NCBI GenBank assembly: GCA_963825625.1
Contig: CAWGUF010000016.1
Span: 310,001 to 374,000 of the forward strand
Length of the DNA stretch: 64,000 nt
Source: CAMDPA01 sp963825625
GTDB lineage: Bacteria > Pseudomonadota > Alphaproteobacteria > Rhizobiales > Hyphomicrobiaceae
Direction of reading: 5' to 3'
Under the pieces are notes generated by a model. It made no database searches and was not told the origin of the DNA. It saw only the letters and a program-made list of their open reading frames with translations. The translations under genes were made by a program, and so were the position numbers. Within the stretch, counting starts at the first letter, position 1, and each line of letters opens with the position of its first letter. Below, piece after piece: positions 37,731 through 45,349 of the stretch.

Positions 37731-38927
37731 ATGGCAGAGGGGCCGTTGGCCGGCGTGCGCGTGCTGGACATGACGTCGGTCGTGTTCGGGCCGCTATGTA
37801 CGCAGATCCTTGGTGATCAGGGGGCGGATGTCGTCAAGATCGAGGCGCCGGAGGGTGATACCACGCGCTACACCGGGCCCGCACGGTCGGACGGCATGGC
37901 GGCTCTGTTCCTGGGGCTCAATCGCAACAAGCGCTCAATTGTGCTCGATCTCAAGCAGGATGGGGCAAAGTCCGCGTTGTGGCGCCTGATCGATACCGCA
38001 GACGTGCTGGTGCATTCCATTCGGCCGCAGAAGGTCGCCAAGCTCGGTTTTGCGCCGGAGGTCCTACTGAATCGCAATCCGCGGCTGGTTTACGCGGAGC
38101 TGACCGGTTTCGGCTCCGGCGGACCGATGAGCGGACAGCCGGCCTACGACGATGTGATCCAGGGGCAGTCCGGTATGGCGGCGCTGATGAGCGAGATCGC
38201 GGGCGAGCCGCGCTATGCGCCGATGATCATCGGGGACAAGACCTGCGGACTGGTGGCGGCGCAGGCCATTTCCGCGGCGCTGTTTGCCCGGGAGCGGACG
38301 GGCAAGGGGCAGCGCATCGAGATCCCGATGCTGGAGACTATGGCTGCCTTTACGTTTGCCGAGCATCTCTATGGCCACACATTCGTGCCGCCGGAGGGAC
38401 AGATCGGTTATGCGCGGGTTCTGGCGCCGTGGCGGCGTCCATACAAGACGAGTGATGGCTATATCGCGATGCTGGTCTATACCGATCCGCAATGGCGACG
38501 GTTCTGGAAGCTGGTCGGGCTGGAGGAGTTGGGTAGCGATGCCAGGTTTGCGACGCTGGCGGCGCGGGCGGCAAACATCGCCGAGGTCTATCGCATAGCA
38601 GGCGAATGCATGACGCTGCGAACCACGGAGGATTGGCTGGCCGCGCTGGGTGCGATCGAGATACCTTGCGGGCGCGTACAGTCGCTGGAGCAGTTGCTGG
38701 AAGACGAGCATCTGGTCAGGACCGGCTTTTTCCGGCGTGCGACGCATCCCAGTGAGGGGGAGTTGGTCATTCCCTCGCCGTCGGCCCGGTTCGATGCGAC
38801 ACCGACGGATCTCAAACATCTGCAGCCGCGCCTGGGCGAGCATTCGGTCGAGATCCTGCGCGAGGCCGGAATGGATGAGCATGAGGTCAGATCACTGATC
38901 GCTTCCGGTGCGACGGCTGGTGAGTGA
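37731..38927 (+). CDS. CaiB/BaiF-type (family III) CoA-transferase
   Basis: It moves CoA between acyl groups by a mixed-anhydride mechanism. The 398-residue protein has the family opening GPLAGVRVLDMTSVVFGPL, DQGADVVKIEAPEGDTTR, FLGLNRNKRSIVLDLK, and the catalytic Asp in QPAYDDVIQGQSGMA. It starts 39 bases after cofC and continues the same transcription direction into the MaoC-like and SDR genes. The CoA acceptor is unknown. Confidence 0.92.
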   Translation: MAEGPLAGVRVLDMTSVVFGPLCTQILGDQGADVVKIEAPEGDTTRYTGPARSDGMAALFLGLNRNKRSIVLDLKQDGAKSALWRLIDTADVLVHSIRPQKVAKLGFAPEVLLNRNPRLVYAELTGFGSGGPMSGQPAYDDVIQGQSGMAALMSEIAGEPRYAPMIIGDKTCGLVAAQAISAALFARERTGKGQRIEIPMLETMAAFTFAEHLYGHTFVPPEGQIGYARVLAPWRRPYKTSDGYIAMLVYTDPQWRRFWKLVGLEELGSDARFATLAARAANIAEVYRIAGECMTLRTTEDWLAALGAIEIPCGRVQSLEQLLEDEHLVRTGFFRRATHPSEGELVIPSPSARFDATPTDLKHLQPRLGEHSVEILREAGMDEHEVRSLIASGATAGE

Positions 38928-38956
38928 AGCTGAACGATAACAGTCTGGAGGAGCGT

Positions 38957-39421
38957 ATGCGTACGGTTGGTATTGGCATCTACTGGAACGATCTGGAAGT
39001 CGGTGAGACATTCCGCACTCTCAATCGCACCATCACGGAAGCGGATATCGTGCAGTTCATCGGTGTGACGGGAATGGTGGAGACGCTGTTCACCGACCTG
39101 AGCTTTTCGAGCGACCACGGCGTCATCAAGGGACGGGTGGTGCCGGCCGCGCTGACCTACACCATGATGGAGGGCCTGTTGTGCCAGGCGACGATGCAGA
39201 CCACGGGGCTGGCACTTCTGGAGGTGGAGAAGAAGGTACTCAAGCCGGTGTTCGCCGGAGATACGGTGCATGCGGAGGTCGAGGTGACGGCGGTTCGGCC
39301 GACATCGAAGGGCAACCGGGGCATCGTCACCACAATGAACAATGTGGTGAACCAGAACGGTGAGACGGTTATCGCCTACAAGGCCGTGCGGATGATGGCC
39401 GGCCGTCCGGCAAAGGCGTGA
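38957..39421 (+). CDS. MaoC-like hot-dog domain protein
   Basis: A 154-residue single hot-dog protein of the MaoC/R-hydratase group, probably hydrating or processing an acyl-CoA. It has YWNDLEVGETFRTLNRTITE at the N-terminus, the VQFIGVTG stretch, and KPVFAGDTVHAEVEVTAV. The usual hydratase D-(x)4-H catalytic pair is not obvious in the SFSSDHGVIKG region, so the activity is uncertain. The ATG at 38957 follows GGAGGAGCGT. It is placed between a CoA-transferase and an SDR. Confidence 0.8.
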   Translation: MRTVGIGIYWNDLEVGETFRTLNRTITEADIVQFIGVTGMVETLFTDLSFSSDHGVIKGRVVPAALTYTMMEGLLCQATMQTTGLALLEVEKKVLKPVFAGDTVHAEVEVTAVRPTSKGNRGIVTTMNNVVNQNGETVIAYKAVRMMAGRPAKA

Positions 39422-39428
39422 GGATTCC

Positions 39429-40196
39429 ATGCGGGGACTGAAAGACAAAGTCGTGATCGTCACGGGTGCCGCATCAGGCATCGGCAGGGCGATTGCGCTG
39501 AGGTTTGGAGCCGAAGGTGCGCTGGTGGCGCTGTTCGACATCAATGATGCCGGCGCCGCGGATGTGGCCTCCACGATCGCGGCGGCTGGGGGGCAGGCGC
39601 TGTCGTACCGGGTCGACATCACGGAGCGGGAGAGCGTCGAGGCCGGTGTGGCAGCGCTGGAGCAGGAGACGGGACGGATCGACGTGCTGGTCAATAATGC
39701 GGGTTGGGATATTCCGATCGCGTTCGTGGAGACGGACCGGCCGTTCTGGGACAAGGTGATCGCGATCAACCTCTACGGGCCGCTGACTATGCATCACGTC
39801 GTGCTGCCGCGCATGATGGCGAGGAAGGCGGGGCGGATCGTCAATATCGCTTCGGATGCGGGCCGGGTCGGATCTTCCGGCGAGGCGGTGTATTCGGCCT
39901 GCAAGGGCGGCATCATCGCTTTCACCAAGACCATCGCGCGCGAGGCGGCGCGGGCCGGGATCAGCGTCAATTGTGTGTGCCCAGGGCCGACCGACACGCC
40001 ATTGTTCGATGCGTTCAAAGCGCAGTCAGCCGACGGTGCCAAGATCGCGGAAGGTCTGGCGCGCGCAATCCCGTTCCGACGGCTGGGGCAACCGGACGAT
40101 TATCCAGGAACGGTATGCTTCCTGGCTTCGGACGACGCAGCTTTCGTCACCGGCCAGGTAATCTCGGTATCCGGCGGACTGACGATGGCTGGATAA
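39429..40196 (+). CDS. Short-chain dehydrogenase/reductase
   Basis: A 255-residue classical SDR. Cofactor loop TGAASGIG (about residues 12-19), NNAGWDIP, and the catalytic SDAGRVGSSGEAVYSACKGG with the Tyr and Lys of YSACK. The C-terminal FVTGQVISVSGGLTMAG is the usual SDR ending. The acidic residue after the second strand (FDINDAG) suggests NAD rather than NADP. It follows the MaoC-like gene by seven bases and, by context, may oxidise a hydroxyacyl-CoA. It is the last gene of the long unit that begins at 31047. Confidence 0.9.
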   Translation: MRGLKDKVVIVTGAASGIGRAIALRFGAEGALVALFDINDAGAADVASTIAAAGGQALSYRVDITERESVEAGVAALEQETGRIDVLVNNAGWDIPIAFVETDRPFWDKVIAINLYGPLTMHHVVLPRMMARKAGRIVNIASDAGRVGSSGEAVYSACKGGIIAFTKTIAREAARAGISVNCVCPGPTDTPLFDAFKAQSADGAKIAEGLARAIPFRRLGQPDDYPGTVCFLASDDAAFVTGQVISVSGGLTMAG

Positions 40197-40319
40197 TCGC
40201 AGGGGATGGATCACGTGATTCTCACGCCTTCTTGATTCATCGTGGATTGAGTTTGGCGGCGCTTGCAATCAATCTGTGCTCGTTCGCCGGGGACGGCAAT
40301 CGAACACGGAGGATCATGC

Positions 40320-40631
40320 ATGAGTGGAATAACCAAGACTTCAGCCGTTATCGCTGGCGCTGTAGCAGTCGCGGTGACCAGCATGGCGGCAAGCCAAGCG
40401 GTCGCGCAGGACAAGAACGAGAAGTGCTACGGGATCTCACTCGCCGGCAAGAATGATTGCAAGGCGGGTGCAGGTACGACTTGCGCCGGGACGTCGAAGG
40501 TGGACTACCAGGGCAATGCCTGGACGCTGGTTCCGGCCGGAAGCTGTGAGAAACTGGCGTGGGACAAGGTTCTGCCTGGGGCGCGGAAGGGCAGCCTGGC
40601 CGAGCTCAAGCGCGATCTACCCAAGACCTGA
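40320..40631 (+). CDS. bufA: Bufferin precursor, DUF2282/BufA-type
   Basis: A 103-residue exported precursor. The signal peptide (KTSAVIAGAVAVAVTSMAASQAVAQ) is followed by a core with four cysteines: NEKCYGISLAGKNDC, GTTCAGTSKVD and GSCEKLAW. The spacing matches DUF2282 (BufA1) proteins, in which partner enzymes convert cysteines to thiooxazole heterocycles and the product chelates copper. The start at 40320 follows GGAGGATC. The three downstream genes match bufB, bufC and a DoxX protein, as in the Caulobacter bufferin clusters. Confidence 0.9.
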   Translation: MSGITKTSAVIAGAVAVAVTSMAASQAVAQDKNEKCYGISLAGKNDCKAGAGTTCAGTSKVDYQGNAWTLVPAGSCEKLAWDKVLPGARKGSLAELKRDLPKT

Positions 40632-40710
40632 TCGTGTCTTAGTGAGACTTGCTCGTTCGGCGGGGAACGCGGGAGCGCGTTACCCGCCCGGCGAGATGCG
40701 AGCATCTGCA

Positions 40711-41586
40711 ATGACATCGAGACTTACAGCGCGCGCGGGCGTCGGTTTGAAGCCTGAGCATTATTCGATCGTGCTCGACGGCGAGACCGGCGTCGGCTGG
40801 TTCGAGGTGCATCCGGAGAACTACATGTGCGCCGGGGGCATGGCGCATTTCGCACTTGGAAAAATCAGGCAGGATTATCCGATCTCGCTGCATGGGGTCG
40901 GGCTTTCGATCGGCGGGGCCGGCAGGCTCGATGGAGCTCATCTGGCTCGGTTGAAGGGTCTTGTCGAGCGATATCAGCCGGCCTCTTTCTCGGAGCATCT
41001 GGCGTGGTCGACGCATGTCGACATCGGCTTCGCGAACGACCTGTTGCCGCTGCCTTATACGGACGAGACGTTGAGGATCGTGTGCGCGCACATCGATGCA
41101 ACGCAAGAAACCGTGGGGCGGCGGATGCTGCTGGAGAATCCGGCCACCTATGTGGAATTCCGTGAGACGGCTTACGGTGAGGTGGAATTTCTGAGCGAAG
41201 TTGCGCGGCGAACCGGCTGCGGGTTGCTGCTCGATGTCAACAACGTTTTCGTCTCCTGCAGCAATCACGGGTGGGACGCACGCGCGTATATCGCGGAATT
41301 CCCGCTGGAGCTGGTGGAGGAGATCCATCTTGCCGGTCATGCCGCAGACGCAGACGCGGCGGGAGAGCGGCTGCTCATCGATACGCACGACAGGCGGGTC
41401 GCCGATCCTGTCTGGGACCTTTATTCGCTCGCGATCGCGCGCGGGGGCGCGCGGCCGACGCTGATCGAATGGGATGCCGAGATTCCCGACTGGGAGGTGC
41501 TGGAGGGTGAGGCGCGGATGGCTGATCGGGTGATGGCTGCTGGGGTTGGCAGCTGCATGACGAAGGTGGGCGATGTCGTGGCTTGA
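40711..41586 (+). CDS. bufB: DUF692 multinuclear iron enzyme BufB
   Basis: A TIM-barrel iron oxidase that modifies cysteines in the bufferin precursor, of the same family as methanobactin MbnB. Likely metal ligands are visible: the Glu in VHPENYM, His in SLHGVGLS, SEHLAWS, the Glu in LLENPATY, LLLDVNNVFVS, and IHLAGH and IDTHDR. Length is about 291 residues from the ATG at 40711; a second in-frame ATG lies 15 bases upstream at 40696. The 3' end overlaps bufC by 14 bases. Confidence 0.9.
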   Translation: MTSRLTARAGVGLKPEHYSIVLDGETGVGWFEVHPENYMCAGGMAHFALGKIRQDYPISLHGVGLSIGGAGRLDGAHLARLKGLVERYQPASFSEHLAWSTHVDIGFANDLLPLPYTDETLRIVCAHIDATQETVGRRMLLENPATYVEFRETAYGEVEFLSEVARRTGCGLLLDVNNVFVSCSNHGWDARAYIAEFPLELVEEIHLAGHAADADAAGERLLIDTHDRRVADPVWDLYSLAIARGGARPTLIEWDAEIPDWEVLEGEARMADRVMAAGVGSCMTKVGDVVA

Positions 41587-42388
41587 GACGCAGTCGGCCC
41601 TGGCCGAAGCCTTGCGTGATCGGGACAGGGACGTCTCGTCGGTTCTGGGCCCGCGAGCCGGCTTGGGGAGCGGGCGCTTCAATGTCTATCGCAACAACCG
41701 TATCGTCGGTCTCAGGGATGCACTGGGGAGCACTTTTGCGGTGACGCGGCAGCTGGTCGGCGATGCGTTTTTCGCCGGCATGGCGCGGGCGTTCATCGAG
41801 GAGCAGCCACCGGAGACGCCGGTGCTGTCGGCCTACGGCGGGGCGCTGCCTGAATTCATTTCCCGTTTCTCGCCCGCGCGCGAGTTGCCGTTCCTGGCTG
41901 ATCTGGCGCGGCTCGAATGGCTTGCGAATGAAGCTTATGGAGCGGCAGATGCGGCTAATGCCGAGATCGGGCTGCTTGGTGATGTGCCGGCCGAGCGGCT
42001 CGGCGATGCCTCCATCGTGCTGCATCCAGCGGTTCGCCTGCTGCGTTCTGATTGGCCTGTGTTCTCCATCTGGGTGGCGCATCAGGGCGGAGAGGATGCA
42101 AACGCGCTGGCTGCCATCGACTGGTCGGAAGAGGCAGGGGCCGTCATCAGGCCGGGGCTGCACGTCGATATCATGCGTCTGGAGCCGGAGGCATTCGCTG
42201 TGGCGGCGGCGCTGCAGAGCGGCGCCTCTCTGGCGGGTGCTGGCGCGGCGGCAGGCGATGTGGGTGAACGCGAGCTCGGACTGGTGCTGGCCATGCTGTT
42301 TGGCGCTGGTTTCGTGACGTCGGTCATCGAGGGGTCAGGGTCGGGTGAGGATCAGATTACGACAGAGGGTAAGGTGGAATGCATATAA
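41573..42388 (+). CDS. bufC: DUF2063 domain protein BufC
   Basis: The partner of BufB, thought to present the precursor peptide to the iron enzyme. The N-terminal DUF2063 domain is recognisable (FNVYRNNRIVGLRDALGSTF, LVGDAFFAGMARAFIEEQP, LPFLADLARLEWLANEAYGA). The C-terminal half carries a winged-helix-like region (GERELGLVLAMLFGAGFV) where a recognition domain is expected. Length is 271 residues. It overlaps bufB by 14 bases and the DoxX gene by 10. Confidence 0.88.
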   Translation: MSWLETQSALAEALRDRDRDVSSVLGPRAGLGSGRFNVYRNNRIVGLRDALGSTFAVTRQLVGDAFFAGMARAFIEEQPPETPVLSAYGGALPEFISRFSPARELPFLADLARLEWLANEAYGAADAANAEIGLLGDVPAERLGDASIVLHPAVRLLRSDWPVFSIWVAHQGGEDANALAAIDWSEEAGAVIRPGLHVDIMRLEPEAFAVAAALQSGASLAGAGAAAGDVGERELGLVLAMLFGAGFVTSVIEGSGSGEDQITTEGKVECI

Positions 42389-42945
42389 TTGAGAAGCTGA
42401 GAACGCTGCACGACAGCGCATTCGGTGCCGTGGAGAGGGCAACGCAGGGCTGGTTCATGGGGTTGTTTGCCCGCTTCGCGTTCGCCAGCGCGCTGATGGT
42501 ATTCTTTCTCAACTCGGCGCTCACCAAGGTGGGCTCCGGCTTTCCCGGATTTCTGGTGCCGGTTTCGAACGCCTATGCGCAGATGCTGCCGGCTGTCGCC
42601 GAGCGGTATGGCTACAGCGCCGCCAACATTCCGTTTTTTCCGTACAAGTTGATTGTTTTTGCCGGTACGCATGCGGAGTTCGTGCTGCCGGTGATGATTG
42701 TGCTCGGGCTGTTTACCCGGCTGGCGAGTCTGGGGATGATCGGGTTCATCGGGGTGATGACACTGGTCGATATCTATGGGCATGGCGCGGACGCGAAGGC
42801 CATCGGCGGACTGTTCGACAGGGTGCAGGACAGCGCGATCAGCGACCAGCGTCTGCTGTGGCTGGTGCCGCTTGTCTATCTGGTGCTGCGCGGCGCCGGC
42901 TCATTGTCGCTGGATGCGGTCGCGGGGCGCCTCCTCAAACGCTGA
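42379..42945 (+). CDS. bufD: DoxX-family membrane protein of the bufferin operon
   Basis: A 188-residue integral membrane protein with four hydrophobic segments (FASALMVFFLN, LIVFAGTHAEFVLPVMIVLGLF, LGMIGFIGVMTLVDIYGHG, LLWLVPLVYLVLRGAGSL). The FLNSALTKVGSGF start and the last PLVYLVLRGAG fit DoxX. It is the last gene of the operon, overlapping bufC by 10 bases. In related clusters a DoxX-type protein accompanies bufABC. Its exact role is unknown. Confidence 0.85.
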   Translation: MHIIEKLRTLHDSAFGAVERATQGWFMGLFARFAFASALMVFFLNSALTKVGSGFPGFLVPVSNAYAQMLPAVAERYGYSAANIPFFPYKLIVFAGTHAEFVLPVMIVLGLFTRLASLGMIGFIGVMTLVDIYGHGADAKAIGGLFDRVQDSAISDQRLLWLVPLVYLVLRGAGSLSLDAVAGRLLKR

Positions 42946-43064
42946 TTGCGAGCCTGACGCCCGACCTGGCTGAGATCGGATCGCTCAACGCCGCCGATGC
43001 CGGTGACGGACGGCGGCTTAGCGGCTAACGTGTCGGCCATCTGCCAGCGACGGGAGCCGCATGA

Positions 43065-43856
43065 ATGAGTGATACAACCTATTCCGACATCCTCTACAGC
43101 GAGGCTGAGGGTGTCGCGCGCATCACGATCAACCGCGAGAAGGTGATGAATGCGTTTCGGGCGGAAACCTGCGAGGAGATGATTCACGCCCTGCAGCGCG
43201 CGGGCTGGAACGATGAGGTCGGTGTGATCGTGCTGACGGGCGCGGGCGATCGCGCGTTCTGCACCGGCGGAGACCAGTCCTCGCACGGCGAAGGCGGGTA
43301 TGGTGGGCGTGGGGCCATCGGGCTGCCGGTGGAGGAGGTGCAGTCGCTGATCCGCGATGTGCCGAAGCCGGTGATCGCGCGCGTCAATGGGTATGCGATC
43401 GGTGGCGGCAATGTGCTGGTGACGGTGTGCGATCTGGCCATCGCTTCGGACAAGGCGATTTTCGGGCAGGTCGGCCCGCGGGTGGGCTCGGTGGATCCGG
43501 GGTGGGGCACGGCCTATCTGGCGCGGACCATCGGTGAGAAGAAAGCCCGCGAGATCTGGTACTTGTGCCGGCGGTATTCTGCCGAGCAGGCGTTGGCCAT
43601 GGGGCTGGTAAACGCAGTTGTGCCGCACGACAAGCTGGATGAGGAGGTGGCGGCCTGGTGCGCCGAGATCATGGCCAAGTCGCCGACGGCGATTGCACTG
43701 GCCAAGCGGTCGTTCAACATGGATTCGGAAAGCATCAGGGCGATCGGCGCCATGGGCTTCGAGGCGCTGCGCCTGTTCTACGGCACGGCGGAGGCGCAAG
43801 AGGGGGTGAAGGCGTTCAAGGAGAAGCGGCCACCAAATTTCCGCAAGCCATCCTAA
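43065..43856 (+). CDS. badI: 2-Ketocyclohexanecarboxyl-CoA hydrolase (BadI-like) crotonase
   Basis: A crotonase-fold enzyme of 263 residues. It carries AFCTGGDQSSHGEGGYGGRG, VNGYAIGGGNVLVTVCDLAI, QVGPRVGSVDPGWGTAYLAR and AKRSFNMDSESI. This set is close to BadI of Rhodopseudomonas, which opens the alicyclic ring of 2-ketocyclohexanecarboxyl-CoA to pimelyl-CoA, and to MenB (1,4-dihydroxynaphthoyl-CoA synthase). The DPGWGT loop supports BadI/MenB over ordinary enoyl-CoA hydratases. No other bad or aliA genes are in the window. Confidence 0.75.
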   Translation: MSDTTYSDILYSEAEGVARITINREKVMNAFRAETCEEMIHALQRAGWNDEVGVIVLTGAGDRAFCTGGDQSSHGEGGYGGRGAIGLPVEEVQSLIRDVPKPVIARVNGYAIGGGNVLVTVCDLAIASDKAIFGQVGPRVGSVDPGWGTAYLARTIGEKKAREIWYLCRRYSAEQALAMGLVNAVVPHDKLDEEVAAWCAEIMAKSPTAIALAKRSFNMDSESIRAIGAMGFEALRLFYGTAEAQEGVKAFKEKRPPNFRKPS

Positions 43857-43880
43857 TCGCAGCGATATCCGGGGTAAGGC

Positions 43881-44718
43881 ATGATGATGACACCGTCCGC
43901 GGTGGTGGCCGAGCTTGAGGCACGGTCGGAGCGATTGGAGACGCCTTGCGGGGACGGGCGAATGGTGTGGCGACGCTGGGGCGCGGGGCCGCCGCTGGTT
44001 TTGCTGCATGGCGGCTCAGGGTCCTGGACGCACTGGATTCGTAATATCGATGCGCTCTCGCGGCATCGTTCTGTTTTGGTTCCAGATATGCCGGGCTATG
44101 GGGAGTTGGACCTGCCTAGCGGGGAACCGGGCTTCGAAACGATCCCGCCGCCGATCGCGGAGGGGATCCGCATGCTTGTTCCGGAGGATCAAGGTTTTGA
44201 TCTGGCCGGCTTCTCCATGGGCTCGCACATGTCGCTGTACATCAGCCAGGAGTTGGCGGCGCGGGTGCGGCGGCTGGTGCTTGTCAGTGGTCATCTGATG
44301 GGACCGCTGGTGGCGATGCCCAATCAAATTCTCGAACGGTGGCGGGATATCGCCGATCCGGCGGAGCGGGCCGAAGTACTGCGACGGAATCTTCGGTGTG
44401 CTGATGTTTTCGAGGCTGGACCGGATCGATGATCTTGCGGTTCATCTTTATGAACGGGATTTGTCGCGGGCGCGGGTGCGGCCGCAGCGGTTCATAAACA
44501 AGCGCGACCACAGTCTCGTGGGGCGGCTGGCCTGCCCAATCGCGGCCATTTCTGGCGAGCATGATCCGTTGGCAACGCCGAGCGTGCCCGAACAGGGGAA
44601 GGAATTCTTGGCTGCCCGTCCGGATGGGCGTTTCCATATGGTCAGGGATGCTGGCCACTGGGTGGCCTATGAGGCGCCCACGGCGTTTAATGATGCTTTG
44701 CTGGAATTGATCGCCTGA
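43881..44718 (+). CDS. Alpha/beta hydrolase (frameshifted)
   Basis: A hydrolase resembling C-C-bond or ester hydrolases. GPPLVLLHGGSGSWTHWIRN holds the oxyanion HG motif, FDLAGFSMGSHMSLYI the nucleophile Ser, GEHDPLATP the acid, and DAGHWVAYE the His. The reading frame breaks at about 44394. Removing one C gives NLGVLMFSRLDRIDDLAVHL and a complete chain of about 278 residues ending at 44718. GGGGTAAGGC precedes the start, which follows the BadI-like gene by 24 bases and suggests a common transcript. Confidence 0.82.
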
Positions 44719-44861
44719 GGTCTACAAAAAGACGTGATCCAAATGCAGCGCTAAACGTAGCTGTTGTGAGAAATCTGGAAAGCTTCTAGCTTCCGTGGCC
44801 AAGCAGGCTGCCTCTGCTATCGGGCAGGGCAAGCTGTCGGTCGTCTGACGAGGAGGATTAC

Positions 44862-45332
44862 ATGCCCAAGATTAGCGTGAACGGCAAAACGTTCGACGTG
44901 ACGGCGGAAGGTGACACGCCGCTCTTGTGGGTCATTCGTGAGAATGTCGGGTTGACCGGCACCAAGTATGGCTGCGGCGTTGCCCAGTGCGGTGCCTGCT
45001 CGGTGCATATCAACGGTCAGGTCATGCGCTCGTGCCAGGTGCAGCTGTCCGACATCAAAGCGGGTGACAAGATCACTACGATCGAAGGGTTGTCGCCGGA
45101 TGGCTCGCATCCGGTGCAGAAAGCTTGGCTGGATGTCGAGGTGGCCCAGTGCGGCTTCTGCCAGACGGGTCAGATCATGGCGGCAGCGGCGCTGCTCGCC
45201 GAGAAACCGAAGCCCACCGACAAGGATATCGACAACGCGATGACCAACATCTGCCGGTGCGGCACCTACCAGCGGGTGCGCAAGGCGGTGCATGTCGCCG
45301 CCGGTACGGTCAAGGCCAACGGCAGAGGCTGA
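44862..45332 (+). CDS. [2Fe-2S] small subunit of a xanthine-dehydrogenase-family Mo hydroxylase (IorA type)
   Basis: A 156-residue electron-transfer subunit. Two [2Fe-2S] sets are visible: the plant-type GTKYGCGVAQCGACSV with a further Cys in RSCQV, and the second CGFCQTGQIM ... ICRCGTYQR. It is of the isoquinoline 1-oxidoreductase alpha-subunit type. GAGGAGGATTAC precedes the ATG. The large subunit begins 17 bases after the stop, so they form an operon. Confidence 0.92.
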   Translation: MPKISVNGKTFDVTAEGDTPLLWVIRENVGLTGTKYGCGVAQCGACSVHINGQVMRSCQVQLSDIKAGDKITTIEGLSPDGSHPVQKAWLDVEVAQCGFCQTGQIMAAAALLAEKPKPTDKDIDNAMTNICRCGTYQRVRKAVHVAAGTVKANGRG

Positions 45333-45349
45333 TGCGGGAGGATTGGACA

